From positions 1-23,680 of IMG/VR virus record IMGVR_UViG_3300012012_000430: a DNA stretch of 23,680 nt. One strand, written 5' to 3'. Source of the DNA: a virus. The notes beneath the pieces were generated by a model. That model worked only from the letters and a program-made list of their open reading frames with translations. It searched no databases and had not been told where the DNA came from. Below, one piece after another: positions 1 through 8,037 of this stretch (positions within the stretch are counted from its first letter, which is position 1; the number at the start of each line of letters is the position of its first letter). The translations under genes and the position numbers were made by a program.

Positions 1-2582
1 GCGTCCACCTGTGCTTTGCTTAGGATTGTGCCCTTGTAAGTCTCGACGCCGTCTATGACCTCCATGCGGAGGCCGGGGCTTCCGTCATCTTTAACGGCTT
101 CGATGGCCTTGAAGATTGCCAGCGACCTTTTCTCGTCCACCTTCTTACGCTCTGCGGCTGTCAGGAACACGGGCTTGCCGCCCATCATTCTGATCTCGCC
201 CTTATCGTCGAGCGCGAACATCCCAGAGTTCTTCCAGCGAGCCAGCATCTCAGGAGTGGTGCTGGCCTTGGCTAAGTCACGCGCATTGACAACCTCTGTA
301 ATTGGAGACTCATCGAAGTCCACACTCATGCGGGTGGTGATCTTGTCCTTCGCACGGAGGTAGGCTGACAGCTTCTCGCGCACGTCGTTGGACATCGAGA
401 GCGGCTTGCCCGTCTCAGGATCCTTGAAGATGCCGCTGGTGACCACCTCGCCGCCGCCATCGAACACAATGCCAAGTGACTCAAGCCCCACCCTGGTGCG
501 GCCCAGCACTCCAAGTGCAGCGCGTCCAAGAGCGGTGGATGGATAGCGGGAAGCCTTGCCAATATCGCCACCCGATAAGCGACCCAGCATCCCGGCGTGT
601 TCAGCGGCCATCTCGTCCGCGATGTAGGCCACACGCTTTGTCATGGGTTGACCCATGTGTGCAGTCATCTCGGCCTCGCTCAAGGGGCTCCTCGAAAGAT
701 ACTGATCCTCCAGCTTCAGGAACTGAGCCTCGTTGTATTTGCCGGGAACGGTCTGCTTGCCCGATGCGTCGTATGACCCGAAGTAGAAAGCCTTGAGTTC
801 TGCGCGTGTCTGATCGAGTGCGGCACCGGCATCGGTCTGCTTACCAGCCTTCTCCTCGGGAGCGAGCTTGTCGAAGCCGTGCGTGGTCTCATGCCAGAGC
901 GTGTAGGCTGGGTCTCTGGCTACGTCGAGGTTGATGAACAGCACCGGCTTTTGGGTAGTTTCCGTGACGCCTTGCATCCCCTTCGCTACCAGCGGATCAA
1001 ACCCGGCATCAATCATGCCCTGAGTGTCGAGGAAGCGCACGTCCATGTCCTCGCCAGTCAGACGGTTCGCGCCCTTCGCAGCAGCCTCGCCACGGGCTAG
1101 TTCAGCCAGTTGGGCCACACTGAGCCTTTCGGCCAGCACGGTGCGCTCTGGGAGGCTCCTGGAGGCCAAGAATGACACGGCCAGGTCTTGATCCTTCGCC
1201 AGCGAGGCGGGGGATTCCGACACACGCACCCACTTGCCGTCAGCGTCGGGCTTGTGGAAGGCGACTCGACCCGCCTGATCAATGCCGATGGACTGGAGGC
1301 GACCCATCGGGCCACCGACGATGCCAGCACCGATGCCGGAGCCGAGGCCGGACACTTCTGGGTCGTTGTTGACTGCGTAGCCTAGCCCGCCACCGATGAC
1401 CAAGCCATTGACCGCAGCGTCGGCAAGCTGTGCGGACTGCGACAGGAGGAAGTTGACTGCGGGGGTGTCGAGCCGTTTGGCGATGGCAGACACCTTCTCG
1501 CCGGCAACGCCTGATTTAGCCGCCACGTCGAGACCTTCGCGTGAGGCAAGGGCTGCGACTTGTGCGGCTTCGCCTGCGGTTACGAGAGCCTTTGGTGCGG
1601 TCTTGAGGATGCTGGGGAGAGCCGTTCGCGCACCAGCACCGATAAACGCACCCGTCAGCGGGTTCTCGTCGTTGCTGGCGGCACCGATGGCAGCACTGCC
1701 TACCGTTGCCCAGTTGGGATTCGCTTTCTCCCACGCCACAAGACTGTCTGCTACAGATTGCAGACCGCGCCCGGTCTTCTCGGCACCCTTGCCAGCCAAC
1801 TCCGTCGCTTTCGCAACTGGTTCGTTCCAGTTGATAGGCGCGGGGCCGTCTCTGATGGGGGGCACGACCTTTGCCGTCGTCTCGGCGACTTCAGCACTCA
1901 CCTTCTCGGCAGCTTGGAGTGCCTTCTCGCCGGCCACCGCAGCCTTCTCGCCGGCCACCGCGACCTTCGTGCCCTTACCGGCAGCCATCAATGCCTTGCC
2001 CGAGCCGCCGCCGACGAGGTTGGTCGGGTCCAGCACCATTGAAAGCGAGTTAGCTACCTCCTGATCGATGCTCTCGTCCATCGTCGCAGCGTGTTCAGGC
2101 GCACCGATGGCGCGGAAGAAGTCGCCCACCCGTGACCGACTGCGCTTCACTTGCTCAACGCTGCGCTCGGCCACTTCGCGGTAGTTCGCGTATTGCCGGT
2201 CAAGGTCTTGCTCCTCGCTCATGCCGGTGACAACGGCGTAGTTCTTACTCGCTACGGTTTTAACGATGTCAGCCCAGCCCTCGCCAGCGGCAAGCATGGC
2301 TTCCGGCAGGTTGCCAGAAGCGCCGGTGAAGCCCTTGGCCCTCACCACCTCGGGTATCTTGGCAAAGCCATTCCACAGTCCCTTAGCTGCCTGCACTGCG
2401 CCCTGTAGGATGTCCGTGTCGGTAGTCTTCTTGCGGTATCGCCACCCAGCCTTCGTGAGAATGTCGTCCTCACCGTAGATGGGCGCACCATCCGGCGTGA
2501 CCTCACCACCGATGACGAACTTGCTCTCGGTATCGCTATCAAAATCACCCTTGATGGGGTCTTTGCTGATGACGAATGGCAT
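1..2582 (-). CDS. Giant internal virion / ejection protein with HETTH metallopeptidase-like motif (3' end beyond window)
   Basis: An open frame starts with ATG at 2582 and runs to the left edge without a stop, giving at least 860 residues; the C-terminus is missing. The N-terminal part is mixed helical. Residues about 206-220 hold an AGEK heptad duplication, and glycine/alanine-rich hydrophobic stretches occur near 295-320 and 390-425, which might insert into membranes. Residues 564-568 read HETTH in the context LWHETTHGFD, the zincin HExxH pattern. A later acidic helix (DEMAAEH, glutamates near 657 and 661) could supply a third zinc ligand. It follows two other internal-virion-like genes downstream of the tail genes, the usual place of podoviral ejected proteins such as T7 gp14-gp16. 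I infer a protein delivered with the DNA, possibly a protease; catalytic activity is not shown. The start lies 15 bp after the preceding stop. Confidence 0.8.
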   Translation of the reverse strand, partial: MPFVISKDPIKGDFDSDTESKFVIGGEVTPDGAPIYGEDDILTKAGWRYRKKTTDTDILQGAVQAAKGLWNGFAKIPEVVRAKGFTGASGNLPEAMLAAGEGWADIVKTVASKNYAVVTGMSEEQDLDRQYANYREVAERSVEQVKRSRSRVGDFFRAIGAPEHAATMDESIDQEVANSLSMVLDPTNLVGGGSGKALMAAGKGTKVAVAGEKAAVAGEKALQAAEKVSAEVAETTAKVVPPIRDGPAPINWNEPVAKATELAGKGAEKTGRGLQSVADSLVAWEKANPNWATVGSAAIGAASNDENPLTGAFIGAGARTALPSILKTAPKALVTAGEAAQVAALASREGLDVAAKSGVAGEKVSAIAKRLDTPAVNFLLSQSAQLADAAVNGLVIGGGLGYAVNNDPEVSGLGSGIGAGIVGGPMGRLQSIGIDQAGRVAFHKPDADGKWVRVSESPASLAKDQDLAVSFLASRSLPERTVLAERLSVAQLAELARGEAAAKGANRLTGEDMDVRFLDTQGMIDAGFDPLVAKGMQGVTETTQKPVLFINLDVARDPAYTLWHETTHGFDKLAPEEKAGKQTDAGAALDQTRAELKAFYFGSYDASGKQTVPGKYNEAQFLKLEDQYLSRSPLSEAEMTAHMGQPMTKRVAYIADEMAAEHAGMLGRLSGGDIGKASRYPSTALGRAALGVLGRTRVGLESLGIVFDGGGEVVTSGIFKDPETGKPLSMSNDVREKLSAYLRAKDKITTRMSVDFDESPITEVVNARDLAKASTTPEMLARWKNSGMFALDDKGEIRMMGGKPVFLTAAERKKVDEKRSLAIFKAIEAVKDDGSPGLRMEVIDGVETYKGTILSKAQVD
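879..893 (-). other. HExxH zinc-binding motif codons (HETTH, residues 564-568)
   Basis: Read on the minus strand, these 15 bases encode His-Glu-Thr-Thr-His, preceded by Leu-Trp and followed by Gly-Phe-Asp. In zincin metallopeptidases the two histidines bind zinc and the glutamate is the catalytic base. The match is seen directly; activity is inferred. Confidence 0.6.
1920..1961 (-). repeat. Tandem 21-bp direct repeat inside the giant virion gene
   Basis: A 20-base unit beginning gccttctcgccgg on the plus strand occurs at 1921-1940 and again at 1942-1961, one base apart. This is a 21-bp period that preserves the reading frame and duplicates seven codons (A-V-A-G-E-K-type unit). A further related AGEK copy is encoded near 1500. 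It looks like a recent in-frame slippage duplication in an alanine-rich helical region. Confidence 0.75.
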
Positions 2583-2597
2583 GGCTTGATTGTTGGA

Positions 2598-4082
2598 TCA
2601 GGGAGTCTTCTTGACCTCGAAATACTGGTTTCCGACCTTTAGCTTCTTAACGTCCGCATTCGGGTTCGCCGCTAGGTATGCGTCGCCAGCCTCCTTGCTG
2701 GGTGCATAGAGGACTCCATTCTCGACTCTGGTGCTGCCGCCGCCGCCACCCGCGCCCTTCAAGGCCCGACCAGCCGAGACCTTCATGCTGTTCGTAGCCT
2801 CAAGACGCATCGCAGCCTTCTGCGCGATTACCTCCGGCTTGTCTCCTACCTGCGGGAAGTAGGTCGCAATTTCTTGTGCCATCTCATCCTTGCCGATTGC
2901 GGCACCCGACTCCTTCCGCAGCTTCGCCCGAACCCAAGCCTGAGAAGCCTGCACAAACTTCTGCGTCTCAGGAGACTGAACGGATCGACTCGATGCGCCC
3001 CCAACAATAGGGATGCTGCCAAGGACGCCTGAACCAGCGCCCGGTTGAGAACCGGCAGGAAGCCCGTTGAGGATGGATTCTGAGGCTTCCATCAATTTGT
3101 AGAAGCCCGCCGCATTGGCCTCGCCCTCGGTGAGCTTTGGATCGACTGGCTCCTTCGGGTCACGTCCGGCTTCCGCCAGCGCTTTGATTGTGGCGAGCTT
3201 CTCGTCCTTAATCATTTTGAAGGCCGCTGCGTAGTCAGGCAAGCCGTCTGGCTGAAGGGGGAACTTACCGTGACGGATGACCTTTTTGAACTCCACAAGC
3301 GTCAAGCGTTCCGAATCATCTTCCGGCAGCGGGATTGCGGTTTTGAAAAGCGACTTGATGGCCTTACCAACAACCTCATTATCCTTGGCCTGAAGGTTGA
3401 TTTCATCGGACTCGCGCTTCTGCTGCTCCTGTTTTGTTTTGAAGGTGGCTTCGCTTAATCTGTTAGTCCCCTCCGCCGACATAATTTCAAACATTTCGGA
3501 ACTCTTGGCTTCGCCCTTCATCTTGCCAGCGAATGCCGACCGACTTAGCTCCACATCCTTCACAAGTGCCTCCGTCCCCTTGCGGTCAAAGATTCTGATG
3601 CCGTCCTTCTCGGCGAACACGGGGTCCACGCCGAACTTATCTTTGGCAAACATCGCGAACTTGCTGTCCTGATAGGAGATGCCAGCGGGAGCTTCCCCGA
3701 ACATGGCCGTGTAGTCGGTGGCCGTGCCTCGTTGATCCATCTCGGCCTCGATCTGCTTGCGGGCGTCGAACCTGTCGTAGAACTGGCGCACCATCGGCAC
3801 CGCCTTCTCGTAGGCGGCGGGGGACAGGTCGCTCATCCGCGTCTTGGCAATGCCCATCAACTGACTCGCGTAGCCGGGGTGGGTCTTGTCAAGGGCCGCG
3901 GCGTCCTTTTTTGCGTAATCCAAGAAGTTCTTCACCTCGGCGTCCACCTCCATGTCCTTGATGATGTCGTTGGCCTTGAGCCTGTTCATCTGGGTGATCA
4001 ACTCGCGATCCTCTCGGGTCCGGTTGTTTTGCTGATAGTTTTCAAGGATGCGTAGCCCAGCTAGGTGGTCTTGTTCTGACAT
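2598..4082 (-). CDS. Internal virion / DNA-ejection structural protein (494 aa)
   Basis: A 494-residue, largely hydrophilic, lysine- and glutamate-rich protein without signal peptide or membrane segment. The N-terminal 230 residues look mostly alpha-helical. The C-terminal third has a glycine/serine linker near 345-365, then a helical block with a GKDEMAQEIATYFPQVGD segment and the downstream IAQKAAMR. This kind of block (small-residue/E-x-x-x-Y-F-P-x-x-G-D, then a lysine/arginine helix) recurs in large podoviral internal virion and injection proteins. Position between a Gly-rich virion protein and the HETTH giant supports an ejected or inner-core role. The start at 4082 lies 21 bp after the previous stop, behind an A/C-rich leader without an SD. 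No enzymatic motif was recognised. Confidence 0.75.
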   Translation of the reverse strand: MSEQDHLAGLRILENYQQNNRTREDRELITQMNRLKANDIIKDMEVDAEVKNFLDYAKKDAAALDKTHPGYASQLMGIAKTRMSDLSPAAYEKAVPMVRQFYDRFDARKQIEAEMDQRGTATDYTAMFGEAPAGISYQDSKFAMFAKDKFGVDPVFAEKDGIRIFDRKGTEALVKDVELSRSAFAGKMKGEAKSSEMFEIMSAEGTNRLSEATFKTKQEQQKRESDEINLQAKDNEVVGKAIKSLFKTAIPLPEDDSERLTLVEFKKVIRHGKFPLQPDGLPDYAAAFKMIKDEKLATIKALAEAGRDPKEPVDPKLTEGEANAAGFYKLMEASESILNGLPAGSQPGAGSGVLGSIPIVGGASSRSVQSPETQKFVQASQAWVRAKLRKESGAAIGKDEMAQEIATYFPQVGDKPEVIAQKAAMRLEATNSMKVSAGRALKGAGGGGGSTRVENGVLYAPSKEAGDAYLAANPNADVKKLKVGNQYFEVKKTP

Positions 4083-4103
4083 AAAGTGTGCTAGTTGTTT
4101 TGG

Positions 4104-4988
4104 TTACTCGCCCCTGAAGCCCTTTCCTAATCCAGACTTGAAACCAGACCCTCCCGGCAACATTCCTCCGAACCCGCCCAAAGCCCCACCTGTAACAGCG
4201 CCTCCAAAGGAACTAACCGCACTGTTGAAAACTTTGTTGAAGGGGTCATTGTTTTGCTTGTCTTTGAAGGCTGCAAATTCCTGTTGCCACTTGTTCTGTT
4301 CAAATTGAGCGCCTATCGCGCCAGCGTTAGCATTCAATCCCATGCCCTGCTGGATGCCCATAGGGTTCCACGCAGAGGCTCCCTGCTGCGCTCCGCTGAT
4401 CTGCCCAAACTGTGCCACCGGAGTCGTGCCAGAGAGGAATGCCGAGGCATTGGCGAGCCGCTGCTGACGCATACGGAACCCGGCGTCGCCCACCGACATG
4501 GCTTCTGCTGCTGCGGGTGCGCCTCCAAAGATGTTGCCCCGCGCAGCCTGTGCCCCACGCTCGGCTTGCGTGACCTGATCCTCCTGCTCTTTGGTCAAGT
4601 TGGTGCCGAAGCCCTCTCCGGCGATACTCTCGCCCATTTTCTTCCGCAGCGCGTAGCCAGTGGGGTCAGCCGCCTCAAGCTCCTTGCTTCGTTGTTCAAC
4701 ATAGCCCAGACCATACTTCTGCTGGCTTTCCAACTGAGACTTCGCCAGCGCGTCTGCCGCCTCGGTCATAAAGCCGATCTGACCTCGCATCTGGTCCGCA
4801 TCGCCAGCGCCGGTGAAGTCCGCCTCCTTCGTCTCGCCAGTGCGCGGGTCTTTGTATGAGATCTTGGTTCCCATCTTAGCAGCGGCCTCGATCTGCTTCT
4901 GTAGTGGGAGCAGTTCAACCCCGGTGAGGACACCCTCACGGTTGGCCGCTGCGTAGTTCGGTGGTTCTGGTGCGCTACCTTTGCCCAT
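4104..4988 (-). CDS. Internal virion protein with Gly-rich hydrophobic C-terminus (294 aa)
   Basis: A 294-residue protein beginning MGKGSAPEPP. Residues about 25-150 are helical and charged, 150-215 are Ala/Gln/Gly-rich, and the last 45 residues are glycine-rich with a hydrophobic stretch (GGAVTGGALGGFGGMLPGGS) that might insert in a membrane. This architecture resembles small podoviral internal core proteins such as T7 gp14 by general character, not by a specific motif. It overlaps the end of the preceding gene by 14 bp. Unlike most genes here it has a clear SD: AGGAG, 8 bp before its ATG. That suggests independent or high-level initiation. Function is inferred from position and composition. 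Confidence 0.7.
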   Translation of the reverse strand: MGKGSAPEPPNYAAANREGVLTGVELLPLQKQIEAAAKMGTKISYKDPRTGETKEADFTGAGDADQMRGQIGFMTEAADALAKSQLESQQKYGLGYVEQRSKELEAADPTGYALRKKMGESIAGEGFGTNLTKEQEDQVTQAERGAQAARGNIFGGAPAAAEAMSVGDAGFRMRQQRLANASAFLSGTTPVAQFGQISGAQQGASAWNPMGIQQGMGLNANAGAIGAQFEQNKWQQEFAAFKDKQNNDPFNKVFNSAVSSFGGAVTGGALGGFGGMLPGGSGFKSGLGKGFRGE

Positions 4989-5394
4989 AATTAAATCTCC
5001 TGTGGAGTGTGTTGATGTTGTAGATGCTGCCCCTGCCGCAGTGCTTGTCTCTAGCCCAACAGATCTTCTCGCAAGCCTTCATGCCCGCATCCATCGCCAT
5101 GTGGTAGAGATGGCGCATGATGCCCGCCGTCTTGCCCGTGCAGAGCGCGACGAATGCCAGCTTGCCGCCCGTGTCCCTGTAGTCGTGTTGGGTAACGTCT
5201 TCCTCCACGTCAACGAAGCGATACATCGCAACCCCGACCACCCTGCCGCCCTCGGTGATGCCTTGGAATCGGTCGTGGTCGATGAACCACTGCACCCACG
5301 CCAGCAGAAGTTGACGCGGCCAGCGGCGGCATCCCTTCCAGTGGCGGCGAACGAACGCAGCCACCCGCACCGTGGTTTTAGGATAGTCACTCAC
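4975..5394 (-). CDS. Possible GNAT-fold (acetyltransferase-like) virion-region protein (139 aa)
   Basis: A 139-residue basic protein starting at a GTG that overlaps the previous stop (GTGA). The middle reads GRVVGVAMYRFVD then GKLAFVALCTGKTAGIMRHL, followed by a helix and a C-terminal RGSIYNINTLHRRF. A central beta hairpin, a hydrophobic strand, a helix and a terminal basic strand are typical of the acetyltransferase-like small proteins often found between tail-nozzle and internal virion genes of podoviruses. The classical R/Q-x-x-G-x-G/A acetyl-CoA loop is not clearly present, so enzymatic activity is doubtful and it may be a structural derivative. It is preceded by the best SD in the window. 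Confidence is high for the gene, low for the fold. Confidence 0.7.
   Translation of the reverse strand: MSDYPKTTVRVAAFVRRHWKGCRRWPRQLLLAWVQWFIDHDRFQGITEGGRVVGVAMYRFVDVEEDVTQHDYRDTGGKLAFVALCTGKTAGIMRHLYHMAMDAGMKACEKICWARDKHCGRGSIYNINTLHRRFNYGQR
4997..5001 (-). promoter_or_regulatory. Shine-Dalgarno AGGAG for the 294-aa virion gene
   Basis: AGGAG on the minus strand lies 8 bases before the ATG at 4988. It fixes the start of this gene and stands out because most genes in the window lack such a site. Confidence 0.7.
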
Positions 5395-7289
5395 TCCATC
5401 ACCTCCAGCGTCTCGACGAATGCGGAAGCGACTATGCCGCGAATCTGGAGAACCTTGGACTGCTCGGCCTCGCCTACGGTAAGGCCCGCCGCCTGCGTGA
5501 TTACGACCTGCATCTCTCGCGCCGGGTTCACGTCATCCAGTGCGCTCAGTGTGGTCAAGCCAGAGCCGAGCAGGGAGATGCGCTTGCGGGTGATCGCGCC
5601 TTTGGGCAGGACGAATGGGAGAACCACCGGGAGCAGAACCGTATTGCCGCCGCCCGTGTTGAGGTTCGCCGCGACCAACGTCTCGTCGGAGTTGTCGAGG
5701 ATGACGCTCACATCGACTCGCAAGTTGCTGCCGCGATCAAACTCAAGCTCGATGTAGTCCGGCGTCTTGGGATTGAGCGGCTCGCCAAACGTCAGCGCAC
5801 GGGAGATGAGCTTGATCGTGGGGGAGACGCGAGGCGCGTAGGTGAGCGTGCCAGTCACGGGAGCCAAAGGCGTGCCTGTGAAGTTTGCGTAATTAACGGT
5901 GGCAGTGAACGAGCCGCTTGCGTAGTAGGTGTTGGGAAGTGCGGAGAAAAACGTCTCGTTGGCACCCAGCGTGAATGTGTAATTTTCGCCCACCACAAGG
6001 CCCGAGAAGCTGAATGCTCCAAGCGCACCGTAGGTTCCGACTGCTATTGAAGTCGGAGCAGGAATGTCCTGATGGTCTGTCGGCACAAGGTTCGACTCCT
6101 TGATGTAGTCCCGATACTCGCTGATGGTGGTGGCCGAAACCACCAGCAGCTTGCTCTCGCCGAACGACACGTTGACGAGATCAATCGGCAGCACCCCGGT
6201 CCACATCGACCACCCGCCAGAGGCCGTGTCGAACACTACGATGTGGCTGGGAGCTAGTGCCCCGTCCAAGGGCAGAGCGAGGATGTATTTGCGGTCCCGA
6301 TAGACTGCCGTCGCCGTGTGTGCGTAGTCCCAGTTGATGCGCCCGATCACGTCGTTGATCGGCTCCGAGATCGGCGGCTGGATTGCCGTCATGCCGTCCG
6401 CGAGTGTGCGCTGTAACGTCCGCACGCCGTCGCGGGACAGGAAGAAAGTGTCGTTGCCAATCTGAACCACCGTGCGAGCCGACACGCAACCGATGTCGCG
6501 AGACAGTTGGCGTATGGTGAAGGCGGACGAGAGCGTCGGTGTGGAGGTGGTCGAGAAGGGCGCTGTTCCGATGGCGTAGCAAGACCGTTCCTTGAAGACG
6601 TAGAGCAGGAAGTCCGTGCCGGCAGCAAGTGCGGTAATGTCGTCGTAGTCTTGACCCACATCGAAGCTGACGGCTCCGTTGAACACCGTTGGCGTGCTAG
6701 GAAGGAAGCCTGACGTGTAGATCGAGGAGTTGGTCGCCACCGAAGTCGTTGCATTGGCTACCGAGAACAGGCGGAAGTTCTGCGCCACCATCAGTCGGTG
6801 AGCGTAAAGGCTCTCGGTGGACAGTGAGAACACGGGCAACACGGGCGGGCCGACTGCCATGCTAATCTGCACCAACTTCTCGGTATTGCCACCTGTGCTG
6901 ACGAACATCTTGTCAGCGATCTGGGCGAACGAGGCGCGGTTTGTCGTGTTGCCGTTGTTCAATGTGAAGTTGTCGTAACTGCTCCCGACAGTGGCGTAGG
7001 TGGAGTCGAGGACGTAGATGATGCCGCCTCTAACCACCACCAGATACTCAGCCAACGAATCAAAGAAGGCCGCACCTTGCACCGTGCCGCTACCGGGCAG
7101 TGCCGCAACGTAGTGGAAGCCCCGGCGCGACTTGCACACACCCGTGCTGCCAGTGGAGACGTTCTGGAGTAAGGCACACTCGGACTCGCCCAGCAGGTTC
7201 GCCCGTGCGTTGCTGCGCTGTTGAGCAAACACAGCCTGCCTGTCCAGCACAGGCATATCGTCAATCGCGTCGTTGAAGAGGACGGGCAT
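5391..7289 (-). CDS. Tail nozzle / hub-like protein (632 aa)
   Basis: A 632-residue, beta-rich protein with few charged clusters. Residues about 60-400 contain repeated short strands with aromatic and glycine turns (for example GGIIYVLDS, YVFKERSCYAIG, FLSRDGVRTL, RKYILALPLDG, SGGWSMWTG). This pattern is typical of beta-propeller-like podoviral tail stabilisation or nozzle proteins such as P22 gp10 and T7 gp12-type proteins. Residues about 410-510 look like an added Ig-like or beta-sandwich domain rich in Thr, Phe and Gly. The gene follows the predicted adaptor by 3 bp, the usual adaptor-then-nozzle order. Assignment rests on size, strand pattern and order. The start at 7289 has no SD and is probably translationally coupled. 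Confidence 0.7.
   Translation of the reverse strand: MPVLFNDAIDDMPVLDRQAVFAQQRSNARANLLGESECALLQNVSTGSTGVCKSRRGFHYVAALPGSGTVQGAAFFDSLAEYLVVVRGGIIYVLDSTYATVGSSYDNFTLNNGNTTNRASFAQIADKMFVSTGGNTEKLVQISMAVGPPVLPVFSLSTESLYAHRLMVAQNFRLFSVANATTSVATNSSIYTSGFLPSTPTVFNGAVSFDVGQDYDDITALAAGTDFLLYVFKERSCYAIGTAPFSTTSTPTLSSAFTIRQLSRDIGCVSARTVVQIGNDTFFLSRDGVRTLQRTLADGMTAIQPPISEPINDVIGRINWDYAHTATAVYRDRKYILALPLDGALAPSHIVVFDTASGGWSMWTGVLPIDLVNVSFGESKLLVVSATTISEYRDYIKESNLVPTDHQDIPAPTSIAVGTYGALGAFSFSGLVVGENYTFTLGANETFFSALPNTYYASGSFTATVNYANFTGTPLAPVTGTLTYAPRVSPTIKLISRALTFGEPLNPKTPDYIELEFDRGSNLRVDVSVILDNSDETLVAANLNTGGGNTVLLPVVLPFVLPKGAITRKRISLLGSGLTTLSALDDVNPAREMQVVITQAAGLTVGEAEQSKVLQIRGIVASAFVETLEVME
5398..5406 (-). 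promoter_or_regulatory. Near-perfect Shine-Dalgarno GGAGGTGAT
   Basis: The nine bases GGAGGTGAT match the 16S anti-SD complement without mismatch. The GGAGG core lies 7 bases before the GTG start at 5394, inside the last codons of the upstream tail gene. It supports the GTG start and shows that SD pairing is used at least here. Confidence 0.75.
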
Positions 7290-7292
7290 AGG

Positions 7293-8033
7293 TTAGAAAC
7301 CAAGCTCAGACCTGGAGTCGCTCGCACCCCACGGGATTATGACGGTCTCGGAGGCGAACTGGTTCTTGTGCGCCTCACGCATCTGGGTGAGCAGGACGCC
7401 GGCCTCGTTCATTTTGAGTTGCGCCTTCCCATACTGCCGGTGGCGCTCCAGCATATCTGCCTCGCACATCGCCAGCAGCGTGTTCTCGATGCCGTTGATG
7501 GTCGGCGTGTCCGAGTCAGCGGGTTCCGCCCACTTCAGCTTGCCAAGGACATACACCGTGCCGTCCGTGTCAGGCGAAGGGACGAGGCGGATGCGAGCGG
7601 GAGTGGCCGTCCCGGTGTTGACGCGAGGGAGGTGGATGAACCGAGTGGGCCGCGCACGATGGCTGGCGTCGTTGGTCAGGATGTTCGGATCGATCTGGAA
7701 GAACGTCCACCAGTCGGAGGGGACAAGCTCGATGCCGTCCGTCTCGGCGGTCACGATGAAGCGCACCGAGATGGGGATCTCCAGCCGGGGCGCAGTGGAG
7801 CCTGACACGCTCTGGTTGGGCGCGTAGTAAACATCGGGGTCTTGGTCTAGCGTAACGTCCGGCGAGCCCGCCACGACCGCCTTGGACACCGTAGCGAGCG
7901 ACTCGGCCCACAGCGCGGAGTCGTAGATCATCTGGTAGCGACGCTTGAGCAGGCTCTTCGCCACCGAGAGTGTGTCCGAGTCGGTGCGACCCATCTTGGT
8001 GCAGACCAGTGTTGCGATGTCAGAGATGGTCAT
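7293..8033 (-). CDS. Head-to-tail adaptor protein (246 aa)
   Basis: A 246-residue protein with an N-terminal helical region (MTISDIATLVCTKMG, then AKSLLKRRYQMIYDSALW) followed by a mixed beta core and a C-terminal helical bundle (LAMCEADMLERHRQYGKAQLKMNEA). Helix, repeat of R-Y-x-x-I-Y-D, beta insert, then C-terminal helices is typical of podoviral connector/adaptor proteins (T7 gp11-like, P22 gp4-like). It sits directly upstream of the nozzle gene, as expected. A weak SD (GAGG about 9 bp upstream) comes from the end of the previous gene. Function is inferred from architecture and order; no unique motif proves it. Confidence 0.65.
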   Translation of the reverse strand: MTISDIATLVCTKMGRTDSDTLSVAKSLLKRRYQMIYDSALWAESLATVSKAVVAGSPDVTLDQDPDVYYAPNQSVSGSTAPRLEIPISVRFIVTAETDGIELVPSDWWTFFQIDPNILTNDASHRARPTRFIHLPRVNTGTATPARIRLVPSPDTDGTVYVLGKLKWAEPADSDTPTINGIENTLLAMCEADMLERHRQYGKAQLKMNEAGVLLTQMREAHKNQFASETVIIPWGASDSRSELGF

Positions 8034-8037
8034 TAGG

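Noticed and set aside
1396-2064. A 222-codon plus-strand open frame
   Set aside because: It is antisense to the giant virion gene, has Ala/Pro/Ser low complexity and no domain. The minus frame is continuous over 2.5 kb.
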